DNA of 64,000 bases from Desulfovibrio oxyclinae DSM 11498 (GCF_000375485.1 NZ_AQXE01000008.1:39756-103755); one strand, 5' to 3'. Positions 17,309 to 25,795 are shown, counted from the first letter of the stretch. Notes: a model not told the origin generated them from the sequence alone. Made by a program: numbers and translations.

Positions 17309-17926
17309 TTACGCGCCGCTGAAGCGTACAGCGACGTGATGGGGATCGGAGCTGACGATCTCGGCTCCGACGCTCTCCGCGAGGGGGGCCAGAGGCCCCG
17401 TTTCCACAGACGTTCCCTCGGGGGCCGCAACGGCCACCGAAGGCGGCCCGGCTTGGGTGGTTACGGACACACCTCCCGATGTCCCGGTCGCTTTCACGGC
17501 GGCCTCGATGAGTCCGCAGACCAGCCGGATCACCTCGAATCGCGATGCCGTCACCGAAGTGCTCGTTTCGGCTTCGACCTTGATCGAGGTTTCGTGCAGC
17601 TTGGCCACCCGGTTGCAGAGACCCGACGCCAGAAGCGCCGCTTCCCCCAAGTCCACCTGAGACGCATCGTGATCCGTGCTGTGCGCGAAGTCGTTGAGGC
17701 GGCGCATGATGCCGTCGCCCCGTTTCACCTGCTCCCGTATCCTCCCGCTGGCGTGTGTCAGTCGGTCAGGGGTAAGTTGCCCGCGTTCGGCGAGAGCGCA
17801 AAGGTCTTCGAGCAGCCCGGCGTTTTCGTTCACGATGGCCAGGACGTTCTTGAGGTCGTGGGTTGCCGCTGCCGTGATCCGGCCGAAAAAACGCAGCCGT
17901 TCACGTTCGGAATTCACTGTATCCAT
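17309..17926 (-). CDS. H-box protein lacking kinase motifs, ChpT-like phosphotransferase candidate
   Basis: 205 aa. The N-terminal half is a HisKA-like dimerisation helix pair: FFGRITAAATHDLKNVLAIV carries a His in the same setting as the H-box of the neighbouring kinase (VAHEINNPLAII). The C-terminal half has the size of an ATPase domain, but I find no N box with Asn, no DxGxG and no GxGLGL. That combination matches ChpT-type histidine phosphotransferases (HisKA-like dimer plus degenerate ATPase fold). It lies between two receiver genes in the operon. I predict it shuttles phosphate between the receivers. The ATG at 17926 follows GGGAGGATG; a longer start overlaps the upstream receiver. Confidence 0.65.
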   Translation of the reverse strand: MDTVNSERERLRFFGRITAAATHDLKNVLAIVNENAGLLEDLCALAERGQLTPDRLTHASGRIREQVKRGDGIMRRLNDFAHSTDHDASQVDLGEAALLASGLCNRVAKLHETSIKVEAETSTSVTASRFEVIRLVCGLIEAAVKATGTSGGVSVTTQAGPPSVAVAAPEGTSVETGPLAPLAESVGAEIVSSDPHHVAVRFSGA

Positions 17927-17945
17927 ATTCTCACATCCTCCCGAT

Positions 17946-18290
17946 CTAGGCCTGTTTGACCCGTTCGATGAGTTCATCGATGTTGACCGGCTTCATGAGG
18001 TACGAGGAGGCCTTGGCGGACCCCTCGCGGAAATCTTGATGGGATCCGTGTCCGGACAGGAACACGTACCGCATTCCGGGCCGTATTTTCTCCAGGCGTT
18101 CCTGCAGTTCGAGTCCGCTCATGCCGGGCATCTTCACGTCCAGCACGGCCACTTCGTATTCGTTGTTGCGGGCCAGTTCGATGGCGTCCTCGCCGTTGTC
18201 TGCCCAGTCCGCATCGATGCCACGGAAGGAGAGTCTCTCGGCCAGTGCCGATATGAGTTCGACTTCGTCGTCTACCAGAAGAATTTTCAC
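17946..18290 (-). CDS. Stand-alone response regulator receiver
   Basis: 114 aa from a GTG start that overlaps the TGA of the upstream kinase (GTGA, 4 bp), so translation is coupled. ILLVDDEVE acidic pocket, phosphoacceptor in VAVLDVKMPGMSG (Asp51), VFLSGHGS and YLMKP are all present. The longer open frame up to 18497 lies inside the kinase gene in another frame and is not used. There is no output domain. Coupling to the kinase makes it the most likely direct phosphoacceptor, with the H-box protein 19 bp downstream as next partner. Confidence 0.9.
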   Translation of the reverse strand: MKILLVDDEVELISALAERLSFRGIDADWADNGEDAIELARNNEYEVAVLDVKMPGMSGLELQERLEKIRPGMRYVFLSGHGSHQDFREGSAKASSYLMKPVNIDELIERVKQA

Positions 18291-20023
18291 GTCTGTTCCT
18301 TGCCTTGGTCTTTGAGCGGGAGCCGGATGATGAAGGTCGTCCCTGTTCCCACTTCGCTCACAACTTCCATCTCGCCGCCGAGTTCGTTGACCAGCCCGTA
18401 GGTGATGGATAGCCCCAGTCCGGTGCCGCTGGTCTGCTTCTTGGTGGAGAAGAACGGCTCGAAGATTCGTTCCAGATTTTCGCGGGAGATGCCGCACCCG
18501 TCATCGGAGAAGACCAGCTCGGCCGTGTCTTCCCCGATACTGCGCACGGTGATGTCGAGGCTGCCGCCGTCATCCATGGCCTGAAACGCGTTGTTGATCA
18601 GGTTCAGGAATATCTGCTGCAACTTGCCCCGGTCGGACACCACGGTGGGCAACTCGTTTTCGGTGTGAATCTGTACCTCGATGCTGCGGTATTCCGCTTC
18701 CTTCTGCACGAAGCTCAGGACTTCGCGGATGACTCCCACGAGGTTCAGGGGAGCCATGAACGTATCCACCTGCCGGGCGAATCCGAGCAACCGCTTGGTG
18801 ATGGTGCCGCACCGCTCCACAGAGGAGATGATGGAATCCACCATGCGCACGAGCCGGTCGTCGCCCTTGTACTCTTCCCGGAAGGTGAAGAGGTCCCGCA
18901 GCAGGCCGGCCTTTTCGTTGATGATGGCCAGCGGGTTGTTGATCTCGTGGGCCACGCCTGCGGCGAGGCGGCCAATGGAGGCCATGCGGTTGGCGTGCTC
19001 CATCTGGCGCTGCGCCTTGACCCGCGTCAGCTCGGCCTCGTAGATGCGGCCGACCATGAAGGTGGCCACGGCGAGAATCACCACGATGATGACGACGCCG
19101 CTCAGGCCGGAAATCCAGAGAATCTCTTCCACGGCCTCGTGCATGGAATTCATGAGCATGGCCTGCCGCTTGACGATCATCACGATGAAGGGCGTGCCCT
19201 CCACGTAGGCGTAGCCGGTGATGAGCGGATCGCCCGAGTCCTTCTTGAGCACCAGCGAGCGGGTGCTTGGGGCGTATTCCGGGATGGGAAGATCCATGTG
19301 CTCCAGAACCCCGCCGTGGTAGCGCGAAGGCACCTGCAGAACGCCCTGCCGGTTGACGATGAATGCGTCGCCGTCGCCGGAGAGGTTGAGTCCGGAGAGC
19401 AGATTCTTGAAAAGACTGATGTCGATGGTGGTACGCAGGATGGCTTCGTTTCCGTTGTCCATGGTGAACCGCACGGCAAGAACGAAGTGGGGCAGATCCC
19501 TGTACCCGAGAAATACGTCGCTGATGTAGGAACCCTGTTGCAGGGTCTCCTTGAACCATGGCTGGTCGCTGTAGTCCTTTCCCTGAAGGTCGAAAGGGCC
19601 CACGTAGGCGACCTGTGTGCCGGTGTTGTCGATGAGGCCGATGTCCGTGAAGCCGCCGAAGGCTTCGCGCAGGCCGGAGAGGATGTTGGAAAGCCCCTTT
19701 GCGCTCATCAGGTCGTTGCCCGGCACGGTCCGTGTCACCAGGGCAAGCGCCGCGCGGCGCTCTTCAAGGAAGAAGCTCACCGCGCGGCGCGTATTGGATG
19801 TGGTCCTGGTGGTCCGCAGGAGGTTTTCGCTCATGATCGCGTTGCGGGTGGCGCGATAGTCCATGGAAGCCACGAAGAGCAGCGGGATGATTGCCACGCA
19901 TGCCAGCAGCCCCACGGCTATCGCCCAGGCGCGGCGATAGTTCAGGAACCAGCGTCCCGTGCCCACGCCTTCGGTCTCGGCGTGCCAGAACTTCGGGATG
20001 AGCATGTTTTTCAGGGACTTCAC
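18287..20023 (-). CDS. Membrane sensor histidine kinase with extracytoplasmic Cache domain
   Basis: 578 aa. TM1 is AWAIAVGLLACVAIIPLLFV (about 33-53). A large periplasmic dCache-type sensor (about 55-305) contains FTDIGLIDNTGTQVAYVGPF and DQPWFKETLQQGSYISDVFLGYR, the classical Cache signature. TM2 is about 310-335. The H-box is LAAGVAHEINNPLAII, the N box LINNAFQAM, then DDGCGI and SGTGLGLSIT. Cytoplasmic PAS and HAMP are not obvious. The family suits small anionic or organic ligands. It sits in the SulP operon, 21 bp after the cytidylate-kinase-like/receiver gene, and overlaps the next receiver by 4 bp. Confidence 0.93.
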   Translation of the reverse strand: MKSLKNMLIPKFWHAETEGVGTGRWFLNYRRAWAIAVGLLACVAIIPLLFVASMDYRATRNAIMSENLLRTTRTTSNTRRAVSFFLEERRAALALVTRTVPGNDLMSAKGLSNILSGLREAFGGFTDIGLIDNTGTQVAYVGPFDLQGKDYSDQPWFKETLQQGSYISDVFLGYRDLPHFVLAVRFTMDNGNEAILRTTIDISLFKNLLSGLNLSGDGDAFIVNRQGVLQVPSRYHGGVLEHMDLPIPEYAPSTRSLVLKKDSGDPLITGYAYVEGTPFIVMIVKRQAMLMNSMHEAVEEILWISGLSGVVIIVVILAVATFMVGRIYEAELTRVKAQRQMEHANRMASIGRLAAGVAHEINNPLAIINEKAGLLRDLFTFREEYKGDDRLVRMVDSIISSVERCGTITKRLLGFARQVDTFMAPLNLVGVIREVLSFVQKEAEYRSIEVQIHTENELPTVVSDRGKLQQIFLNLINNAFQAMDDGGSLDITVRSIGEDTAELVFSDDGCGISRENLERIFEPFFSTKKQTSGTGLGLSITYGLVNELGGEMEVVSEVGTGTTFIIRLPLKDQGKEQT

Positions 20024-20044
20024 GAAAACCTCTGCAGTGTTGTC

Positions 20045-21247
20045 TTATCGGGCCTCGTTGGCCTTCTTGATGGTTTCGCTCAGGGTCTCTATGTCCACCG
20101 GCTTGTGCAGGTAGGCGAAGGCGCCCAGCTTCATGCACACGTCGCGATCTTCTTCGGAGCCGTGGCCGGTGAGGATGATCACCTGCACCTCGGGGCGGTT
20201 CTCCTTGATGCGGCGCAGTACCTCGATGCCGTCGATGCCGGGCATCTTGAGGTCCAGCACGATGACTTCCGGATCGTCGTTGGAGACGATGTCCAGAGCC
20301 GACTCCCCATCATACGCCACCGCGGAACCCATGTCACGCAGGAGCAGTCGCTCGGAGAGCGTCTGGACGAATTCGCGTTCGTCATCGACGAGAAGCACCT
20401 TGCTCGGCACCTCGAAGTCCACCTTGCGGTAGATGTCGGACTTGTGGAAGTCCGGGCCGACCTTGGTTTCCACCGACTTCACGCCTTCGACCTTCTCCGC
20501 GAGCTCCTTGAGTTCGCGTTCCAGCCGTTCCAGCATGAGCACGTTCTTGTGGATGATGATGGTCACGGCCTGATTTTTGGCGTGCACTTCCACGTGGTGG
20601 CCGTTGGAGCCGAGGAAGGTCTCGACCCGGGCCGCGAGCAGGAAGTCCTGCACGGCGCGCTCGGAGGAGGCCGTGGGCTTCACCGCCGGGTTGGCCAGCT
20701 GGGTGAGGATCTGTTCGGCGGCGTCGGCGACGCCGGTCTTGTCCACAGGGATGACCAGATCGTAGAGCGAAGTGTCCCACGGGTCCTTGGAGCCGCGGAT
20801 TTCTTCGGTCCACTCGGCGCGGTCCTCGTCGCCCTTGTGAATGTGACGCTTTGCTTCGGCCTGCGTGACCCCGGCCTTTTCCGCCACGTCCACGCGGTGC
20901 TGCAGGCCTGCGATGATGCAGGTGCGCAGCACGTGGCTCACGGACTCCGGCGGAAGCTGGGCCGAGAAGCCATGCATGACCATGGGGCCGCCTTCGGCCA
21001 GAATTTCGGCCGCGGCGAGCCTGAGCCAGGAGACGGAGCGTTCCTTCTCATGGCTGAAGCGGTTGAAGATGGACGTTCCCGCGAAGAACGCCTTGGCGAT
21101 GCGGTCCTCGTCCATGCCGGAAAGGGACGCTGCGCGGGCAACGACTTCACGGTCGGACACGGAGCGGGCGCCGGTGCGGTCCAGCACGATGGAGGCGATC
21201 TCGTCGGCCTCGCAGTACAGGCCGCTGAAGAGGCATGCGATGCTCAT
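20045..21247 (-). CDS. Cytidylate-kinase-like / BON-like / receiver fusion protein
   Basis: 400 aa in three parts. Residues 1-190 resemble Cytidylate_kin2: SDREVVARAASLSG, KERSVSWLRLAAAEILAEGG, then RVDVAEKAGVTQAEAKRHI and DTSLYDLVIPV. The usual GSGGREIA P-loop is replaced by SGLYCEADEIA, so nucleotide transfer is doubtful. Residues about 195-265 (AARVETFLGSNGHHVEVHAK, LAEKVEGVKSVETKV) look like a BON-type domain. Residues about 280-400 are a receiver (VLLVDDERE, VIVLDLKMPGIDG, ILTGHGS, LHKP). It lies between the SulP transporter (15 bp) and the sensor kinase (21 bp), so it is the natural signalling partner of both. The domain calls for parts one and two are by eye. Confidence 0.78.
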   Translation of the reverse strand: MSIACLFSGLYCEADEIASIVLDRTGARSVSDREVVARAASLSGMDEDRIAKAFFAGTSIFNRFSHEKERSVSWLRLAAAEILAEGGPMVMHGFSAQLPPESVSHVLRTCIIAGLQHRVDVAEKAGVTQAEAKRHIHKGDEDRAEWTEEIRGSKDPWDTSLYDLVIPVDKTGVADAAEQILTQLANPAVKPTASSERAVQDFLLAARVETFLGSNGHHVEVHAKNQAVTIIIHKNVLMLERLERELKELAEKVEGVKSVETKVGPDFHKSDIYRKVDFEVPSKVLLVDDEREFVQTLSERLLLRDMGSAVAYDGESALDIVSNDDPEVIVLDLKMPGIDGIEVLRRIKENRPEVQVIILTGHGSEEDRDVCMKLGAFAYLHKPVDIETLSETIKKANEAR

Positions 21248-21262
21248 GGAACTACTCCTTTA

Positions 21263-23386
21263 TTACGTGAGTCGGCACACGGTTGTCAGGGGGCAGGCGT
21301 TCTCGTCGCCACCCTTGTGTGCGGTTTCATGCGTTGCGCAGACTGCCATTTCGGTATTCGCGAAGACGTGGTCCTCGCCGATCTTTTCCAGCAGGTGGGT
21401 GCGCTCCAGCACGGCCATGACCGATTCGTTGACGCCGGAGAGGGATACGTCCAGACCGGCGCTGCGCACGCGGTCCACGATCAGCGACAGGGCTTCTTCG
21501 CCGGAGGCGTCCATGTCGTTGATGCCTTCCGCGGCGATGATGATGTGCTTGAGGTTGGGCATTTCCATCATGCGGGCCGTGATCTGGTCTTCCAGGAAGC
21601 TCGCGTTGGCAAAGAACAGCGGGCCGTCGAAGCGGACCACCGCCACGTGGGAGCATTCCCTGAGGCCGTGGGCAGTGGCATCGCGCAGGTGTTCGTCTTC
21701 CGCCCGGGAGAGGGTGGCGACGCGCGGACGCATGTTCTTGTAGAGGAACACGCCCAGCGAGAGGACGACACCGACCATGATGCCCTTGTCCAGATGCGGC
21801 GCGAAGGCCAGCGTGCAGACGAAGGAGATGACGGAGATGGCGCCGTCGTACCACTGGGCCTTCCATGCGTGGATGAAGCCCGAGGCGTTCACGAGGCCGA
21901 TGACCGCCATCATGATGATGGATGCCAGCACCGCCTGCGGGAGGTGGTAGAGCAGCGGCGTAAAGAACATCAGCACGATGACCACCATAAGGGAGGTCAC
22001 GACACTGGAGAGTCCGGAGACCGCGCCCGCCTGCAGGTTGACTGCGGAACGGGAGAAGGAGCCGGACGTCGGGTAGCTCTGTCCGCATGCACCGGCCATG
22101 TTAGCAAGGCCCTGACCGATGAGTTCCTGGTTCGGGTCAAGGCGCTGGCCGGTCTTGGCGGCCATGGCCTTGGCGATGGAGATGGCCTCCATGAAGCCGA
22201 GCAGCGAGATGATCGCGGCGAACGGCAACAGGCGCAGCATGATCTTGAAGTCGAAGGTCGGCATGGCCAGCTTGGGCAGACCGGACGGAATGGTGCCGAC
22301 GACCGCGCCGCCGCCCATCATCTTCAGGTTGGAAGTGTCCACCTGACTGTTGCCGATCTTCAGACGCCAGGTGCGGCCGTCGCCTTCTGCTCCGGCGGGC
22401 AGGCTGTTCTGCGGGTAGAAGACCAGTCCGCCGCCGGTTTCCACGCCGGTGAAGAGCTGATCGCGCAGCCAGCTGCGGACCTCGTGCTGGTGCTGCTTCT
22501 GGCGGGCGATGTTGGTGGCGATGACGTTCAGATCGTGTTCGGCGTCGATGACACCGATGGCGTCGCTGTTTTCCTTGGCGGTATCCAGCGACTCGTTGAT
22601 GCCGGTACGCTGTTCGCCGAGCTGGTGGATAGCCGTGACGGTCTGGTTGAATTCCTGAACCTTTTCACGGAACTCGGGGTACTTGATGGAGGCGACGTCC
22701 ACGCGCGCGTCGTGGTTGAAGCCCAGCGACCACGAGAGCAGGGTGGTGATGACCACCGCCACGAGCACATTGGGAATGCGCGGGTTGATTTTCTTCAGGC
22801 CCACCATGATGGCGATGGAGAGCGCGCCCATGGCCAGTGTGGGCCAGTGGGTGTAATGGAAGGCGCTTTCCACCACGCGGATGATGGTTTCATAGTGATG
22901 GGCCGCCTTGTCCACGTACACGCCGAAGAGCTTGGAAAGCTGGGAGGAGGCGATGATGATGGCCGCGGCGTTGGTGAAGCCGTTGACGACCGGGTGGGAC
23001 AGGAAGTTCACCACAAGGCCGAGCCGGAGCACGCCGAGCAGGAACTGGAACACGCCCACAAGGAAGGCGAGCATGACGGCATAGGCGATGAACCCTTCAC
23101 TGCCGGCGGTAGCCAGTGGTTCCAGCGATGCGGCTGTCATGAGCGAGACCACTGCCACCGGGCCGGTTGCCAGCTGGCGGCTGGAGCCGAACAGGGCGGC
23201 GACGAGCGGCGGCAGGAAGGAAGCGTAGAGTCCGTAGTATGCGGGCAGCCCGGCCAGCTGCGCGTACGCCATGGACTGCGGAATCAGGACAAGTGCGACG
23301 GTCACACCCGCCAGAACGTCCGTCCTCAGGTCACTCAGGGAATACCCCTTGAACCACTCGAGGAATGGGAGTATGCGGCTCAACAT
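21263..23386 (-). CDS. SulP-family anion transporter with STAS domain and unusual insertion
   Basis: 707 aa inner-membrane transporter of the SLC26/SulP family. LTDVLAGVTVALVLIPQSMAYA-type start, AGLPAYYGLYASFLPPL, GSSRQLATGPVAVVSLM and ACGQSYPTSGSFSRSAVN are family signatures. The C-terminal STAS domain (about 555-690) carries DMDASGEEAL. Between LLSWSLGF (about 222) and VVGTIPSGLPKLAMP (about 363) lies a hydrophilic insertion of about 130 residues with a helical stretch (YPEFREKVQEFNQTVTAI). Ordinary SulP proteins have only a short loop here. The substrate may be sulfate, bicarbonate or another anion. Its start overlaps the TetR gene end by 7 bp and signalling genes follow, so transport and signalling may be linked. 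Confidence 0.9.
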   Translation of the reverse strand: MLSRILPFLEWFKGYSLSDLRTDVLAGVTVALVLIPQSMAYAQLAGLPAYYGLYASFLPPLVAALFGSSRQLATGPVAVVSLMTAASLEPLATAGSEGFIAYAVMLAFLVGVFQFLLGVLRLGLVVNFLSHPVVNGFTNAAAIIIASSQLSKLFGVYVDKAAHHYETIIRVVESAFHYTHWPTLAMGALSIAIMVGLKKINPRIPNVLVAVVITTLLSWSLGFNHDARVDVASIKYPEFREKVQEFNQTVTAIHQLGEQRTGINESLDTAKENSDAIGVIDAEHDLNVIATNIARQKQHQHEVRSWLRDQLFTGVETGGGLVFYPQNSLPAGAEGDGRTWRLKIGNSQVDTSNLKMMGGGAVVGTIPSGLPKLAMPTFDFKIMLRLLPFAAIISLLGFMEAISIAKAMAAKTGQRLDPNQELIGQGLANMAGACGQSYPTSGSFSRSAVNLQAGAVSGLSSVVTSLMVVIVLMFFTPLLYHLPQAVLASIIMMAVIGLVNASGFIHAWKAQWYDGAISVISFVCTLAFAPHLDKGIMVGVVLSLGVFLYKNMRPRVATLSRAEDEHLRDATAHGLRECSHVAVVRFDGPLFFANASFLEDQITARMMEMPNLKHIIIAAEGINDMDASGEEALSLIVDRVRSAGLDVSLSGVNESVMAVLERTHLLEKIGEDHVFANTEMAVCATHETAHKGGDENACPLTTVCRLT

Positions 23387-23994
23387 GGTGCATTTTCTCC
23401 ATCAGGCTTGAGCATTCGCTCGCATGAGGTCATCAGGTCGTTGAACAGGGCTCCCGCGTCGTAGAGGTTGAAGCTCTTGAACCGTACCATACCGTCCACC
23501 ATGGTGAACAGCATGAGCGCGGTTTTCCGCGGATGCACGTCGCCGACGGAGCCGTCCTGCTGTCCCCTGAGGATTCCCTTCTCGAACATGTCCGCGATGC
23601 AGTTGTAGATGGCTTCCAGATTTTCCCGGAAAGCCTTGTTCTCCAACGCGAAGCGGTAAAGGAAATGCCTTTGCAGCAGCAGAAACTGGAATTCCATGAG
23701 CCCAGCAAGGTACAGGTAGAAGGAGATCATTTCCTTCACCATGTGCATGCCGTCCTCGAACTCCCGTCCGTCAAGAAACCTGTCGAACGCCTCCACGATA
23801 CTGTCGTTGGTGTCCTCCAGTATCGTGAGCAAGAGATGCTCTTTGTTTTTGAAGTGGTAGAAGATGGTGCCTTCCGCCGCTCCGGTGAGCTCGGAGAGCT
23901 CATGCATGGATGTGTCCGAGAACCCCTTATTCGCGAACAGCATCGTGGCGGCCTTCAGGATGGCTTCCTTCTTCTTCGGCATCTTCGACATCAA
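23380..23994 (-). CDS. TetR/AcrR-family transcriptional regulator
   Basis: 204 aa. The N-terminal helix-turn-helix KKKEAILKAATMLFANKGFS, then LSELTGAAEGTIFYHFKNKEHLL, is textbook TetR. The C-terminal ligand/dimer domain is helical. It is the first gene of the seven-gene operon and overlaps the SulP gene by 7 bp. A perfect 26-bp palindrome lies 18-43 bp upstream of its start. Autoregulation of the whole operon is therefore likely. I considered the ATG two codons downstream; the difference does not affect the domain. Confidence 0.92.
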   Translation of the reverse strand: MMSKMPKKKEAILKAATMLFANKGFSDTSMHELSELTGAAEGTIFYHFKNKEHLLLTILEDTNDSIVEAFDRFLDGREFEDGMHMVKEMISFYLYLAGLMEFQFLLLQRHFLYRFALENKAFRENLEAIYNCIADMFEKGILRGQQDGSVGDVHPRKTALMLFTMVDGMVRFKSFNLYDAGALFNDLMTSCERMLKPDGENAPC

Positions 23995-24011
23995 ATATTC
24001 TCCTCGTAAAA

Positions 24012-24037
24012 AAACCGACTGAGCACTCAGTCGGTTT
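24012..24037. promoter_or_regulatory. Palindromic operator upstream of the TetR-SulP operon
   Basis: AAACCGACTGAG and CTCAGTCGGTTT are exact 12-bp inverted arms around a CA centre. Position just before the TetR gene and perfect symmetry fit a TetR dimer-of-dimers site. It could also form a hairpin, but no T run follows on either strand that would make it a terminator. Confidence 0.75.
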
Positions 24038-24127
24038 ATGAAACGGCAAATTGTTTGTCAAGCGCATGTGACATTTTTCTCAAGGTGGAGCGTGTTTCAC
24101 AATAAAGACGGTCGCTTGTGACCCAAA

Positions 24128-24159
24128 AAAAGTCGCTATCCAGCAGTGGGGCGACTTTT
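24128..24159 (-). terminator. Terminator of the usp-mntP transcript
   Basis: AAAAGTCGC (24128-24136) pairs with GCGACTTTT (24151-24159). On the minus strand the hairpin is followed by further T residues (24125-24130). It lies about 105 bp past the mntP stop codon. Confidence 0.75.
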
Positions 24160-24262
24160 CGAGCAGAGGCTGCGTTTTTCCGGTGGTCCGGAAAAGACAA
24201 ATGGTATCAGTGAAATGGAGTGGGGAAGGGGGAGTCGGGGCGATTACATCTGAGCGATGGTA

Positions 24263-24832
24263 TTAATACGGTATGGCCCCATGGTCCCAAAGAATCTTGA
24301 AGCCGATGGCGAGCAGGACCACGCCGCCGACCACTTCGGCAGATGTGCTGAGCAGGCGGGCGCGGGCGGCGCGTTTGCCTATCTGGAGCCCCATGAAGGT
24401 GAAGCCCAGTGCCACGAGGCCGATGACCAGCGCGGGCCACCACACGGATATGCCGAGGACCGAAAGGCTCAGGCCCACGGCCAGCGCATCGATGCTGGTG
24501 GCGACGGAGAGCATTATCAGGCTCATGCCCTTGGTGGGGTCCTTGAGCTCCTCCGCCTCGTCCTCAAAGGCTTCCCGGATCATCTTGATGCCGATGTAGC
24601 CGAGCAGGGCAAAGGCGATCCAGTGGTCGAAAGCCTCGATGAACGTACGGACCTTGACCCCGAGCAGCCAGCCGATGATGGGCATCATCCCCTGAAACAG
24701 ACCGAAGTGCCATGACAGGCGAAACGTCTGGCGCGGACTGACGCGCTTGAGGGCCACGCCGGTCGCCACGGCCACGGCAAAGGCGTCCATGGCCAGCGCG
24801 ATGGCGATGATGATGAGTTCCGTGTTGCTCAT
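24263..24832 (-). CDS. mntP: Manganese efflux pump MntP-type
   Basis: 189 aa with six hydrophobic helices. The duplicated signatures IIIAIALAMDAFAVAVATG and MLSVATSIDALAVGLSLS, each with the key Asp, define the MntP/YebN family that exports Mn(II). The loop MIREAFEDEAEELKDP is the usual acidic cytoplasmic linker. The 78-bp leader is too short for the yybP-ykoY manganese riboswitch that often precedes mntP, and none is seen. It probably forms one transcript with the universal stress protein gene upstream. Substrate assignment rests on family only. Confidence 0.88.
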   Translation of the reverse strand: MSNTELIIIAIALAMDAFAVAVATGVALKRVSPRQTFRLSWHFGLFQGMMPIIGWLLGVKVRTFIEAFDHWIAFALLGYIGIKMIREAFEDEAEELKDPTKGMSLIMLSVATSIDALAVGLSLSVLGISVWWPALVIGLVALGFTFMGLQIGKRAARARLLSTSAEVVGGVVLLAIGFKILWDHGAIPY

Positions 24833-24910
24833 GAGGGGGATCTCATAGAACGGAACATTGGGGATGGCAAGGATGCGATTTTGCGAATCATCCGAGGGAG
24901 AATGCCATCG

Positions 24911-25795
24911 CTACTTGCTGATCCAGAGAGCCGTTTCATCCAGCAGCCGGAGCAGCCGGATGGAAAGGGAACTGGGGAAGAAGGTATCCATGGTGCCGGG
25001 CTTGTTTCCCCGCTTGCCCAGCGCGATGGCGGCGTATCGTCCGTCGCCGTTTTCACGCATGATGGCGCGCGCCACGTTGTCGGACCGCATCACCTTGTAT
25101 TCGATGCGCTCTTCGGGGATGCCGTTTTCGCGAAGCAGGTCGGTTGCACGGGAGAACATCTCGTCCACCTCGCCGCCGAAGTCGAGCTGTTTTTCCGCCA
25201 CGTGGGCCAATGTGATGGAGTGCCGGTCCTGTCCCTGAAGCATGTAGCCGACGTGGTCCGCCATGCGCATGGAGGGTTCGGAACCGTCCACGCAGAGCAG
25301 GACGTCCTTGCGCGGTTCCTCGGGCGGGCGCTTGCAAATCCAGATGGGAAAGTCGATGTCGCGCCAGAGCAGGCCATGGGAGACGCTGTCCTCGAAGAGT
25401 TCCTCGAACCAGGTGTACGCCTTGCGGCCAAGGACTGTGCAGTCGTACAGGCCCTTGCGGGATTCGTCGATGATCTCGCGCACGGTGCCCTTGCGGCTGG
25501 GAACGATCTTGGTCTTGACGTTATCGAGGCTGCATCCGGCGATGTCGTGCATCCATTCGCTGGCGGTGCTGAGGGTGGCGTGCCCCTTGCTTTTCTTGAT
25601 GCGGTCCATCTTTTGCCGTTCCGAAGCGTCGAGCATCGCGTCCGGACCTGTGGACTGCCATGAGGCCGACATGGGCGCGATGTACATGAGGGTCAGTTCG
25701 ATATCGCAGAAATCTTCGAAGATGCTGCGGACGAAGCGCAGGGAGTAGGACGCGCTGGCCTCGTCCGAAACGGTGACAAGTATATTCTTCTTCAC
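24911..25795 (-). CDS. Tandem universal stress protein
   Basis: 294 aa with two Usp-like halves. The N-terminal MKKNILVTVSDEASASYSLRF is followed by YDCTVLGRKAYTWFEELFEDS. The second half starts KDVLLCVDGSEPSMRMADHV and ends YAAIALGKRGNKPG-MDTFFPSSLSIRLLR, where GxRG-like loops would bind ATP. The first half lacks a clean G-2x-G-9x-G(S/T) motif, so it may be non-binding. Function is in stress survival by family, without a defined reaction. mntP follows 78 bp downstream. Confidence 0.85.
   Translation of the reverse strand: MKKNILVTVSDEASASYSLRFVRSIFEDFCDIELTLMYIAPMSASWQSTGPDAMLDASERQKMDRIKKSKGHATLSTASEWMHDIAGCSLDNVKTKIVPSRKGTVREIIDESRKGLYDCTVLGRKAYTWFEELFEDSVSHGLLWRDIDFPIWICKRPPEEPRKDVLLCVDGSEPSMRMADHVGYMLQGQDRHSITLAHVAEKQLDFGGEVDEMFSRATDLLRENGIPEERIEYKVMRSDNVARAIMRENGDGRYAAIALGKRGNKPGTMDTFFPSSLSIRLLRLLDETALWISK

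Noticed and set aside
18665..23464. A 1599-codon plus-strand open frame antisense to the SulP/phosphorelay operon
   Set aside because: Low-complexity His/Gly/Asp/Val composition with no domains. It is the stop-free shadow of GC-rich minus-strand genes that have clear families.
24833..24910. Possible yybP-ykoY manganese riboswitch before mntP
   Set aside because: Only 78 bp are available and the conserved two-loop core is missing.
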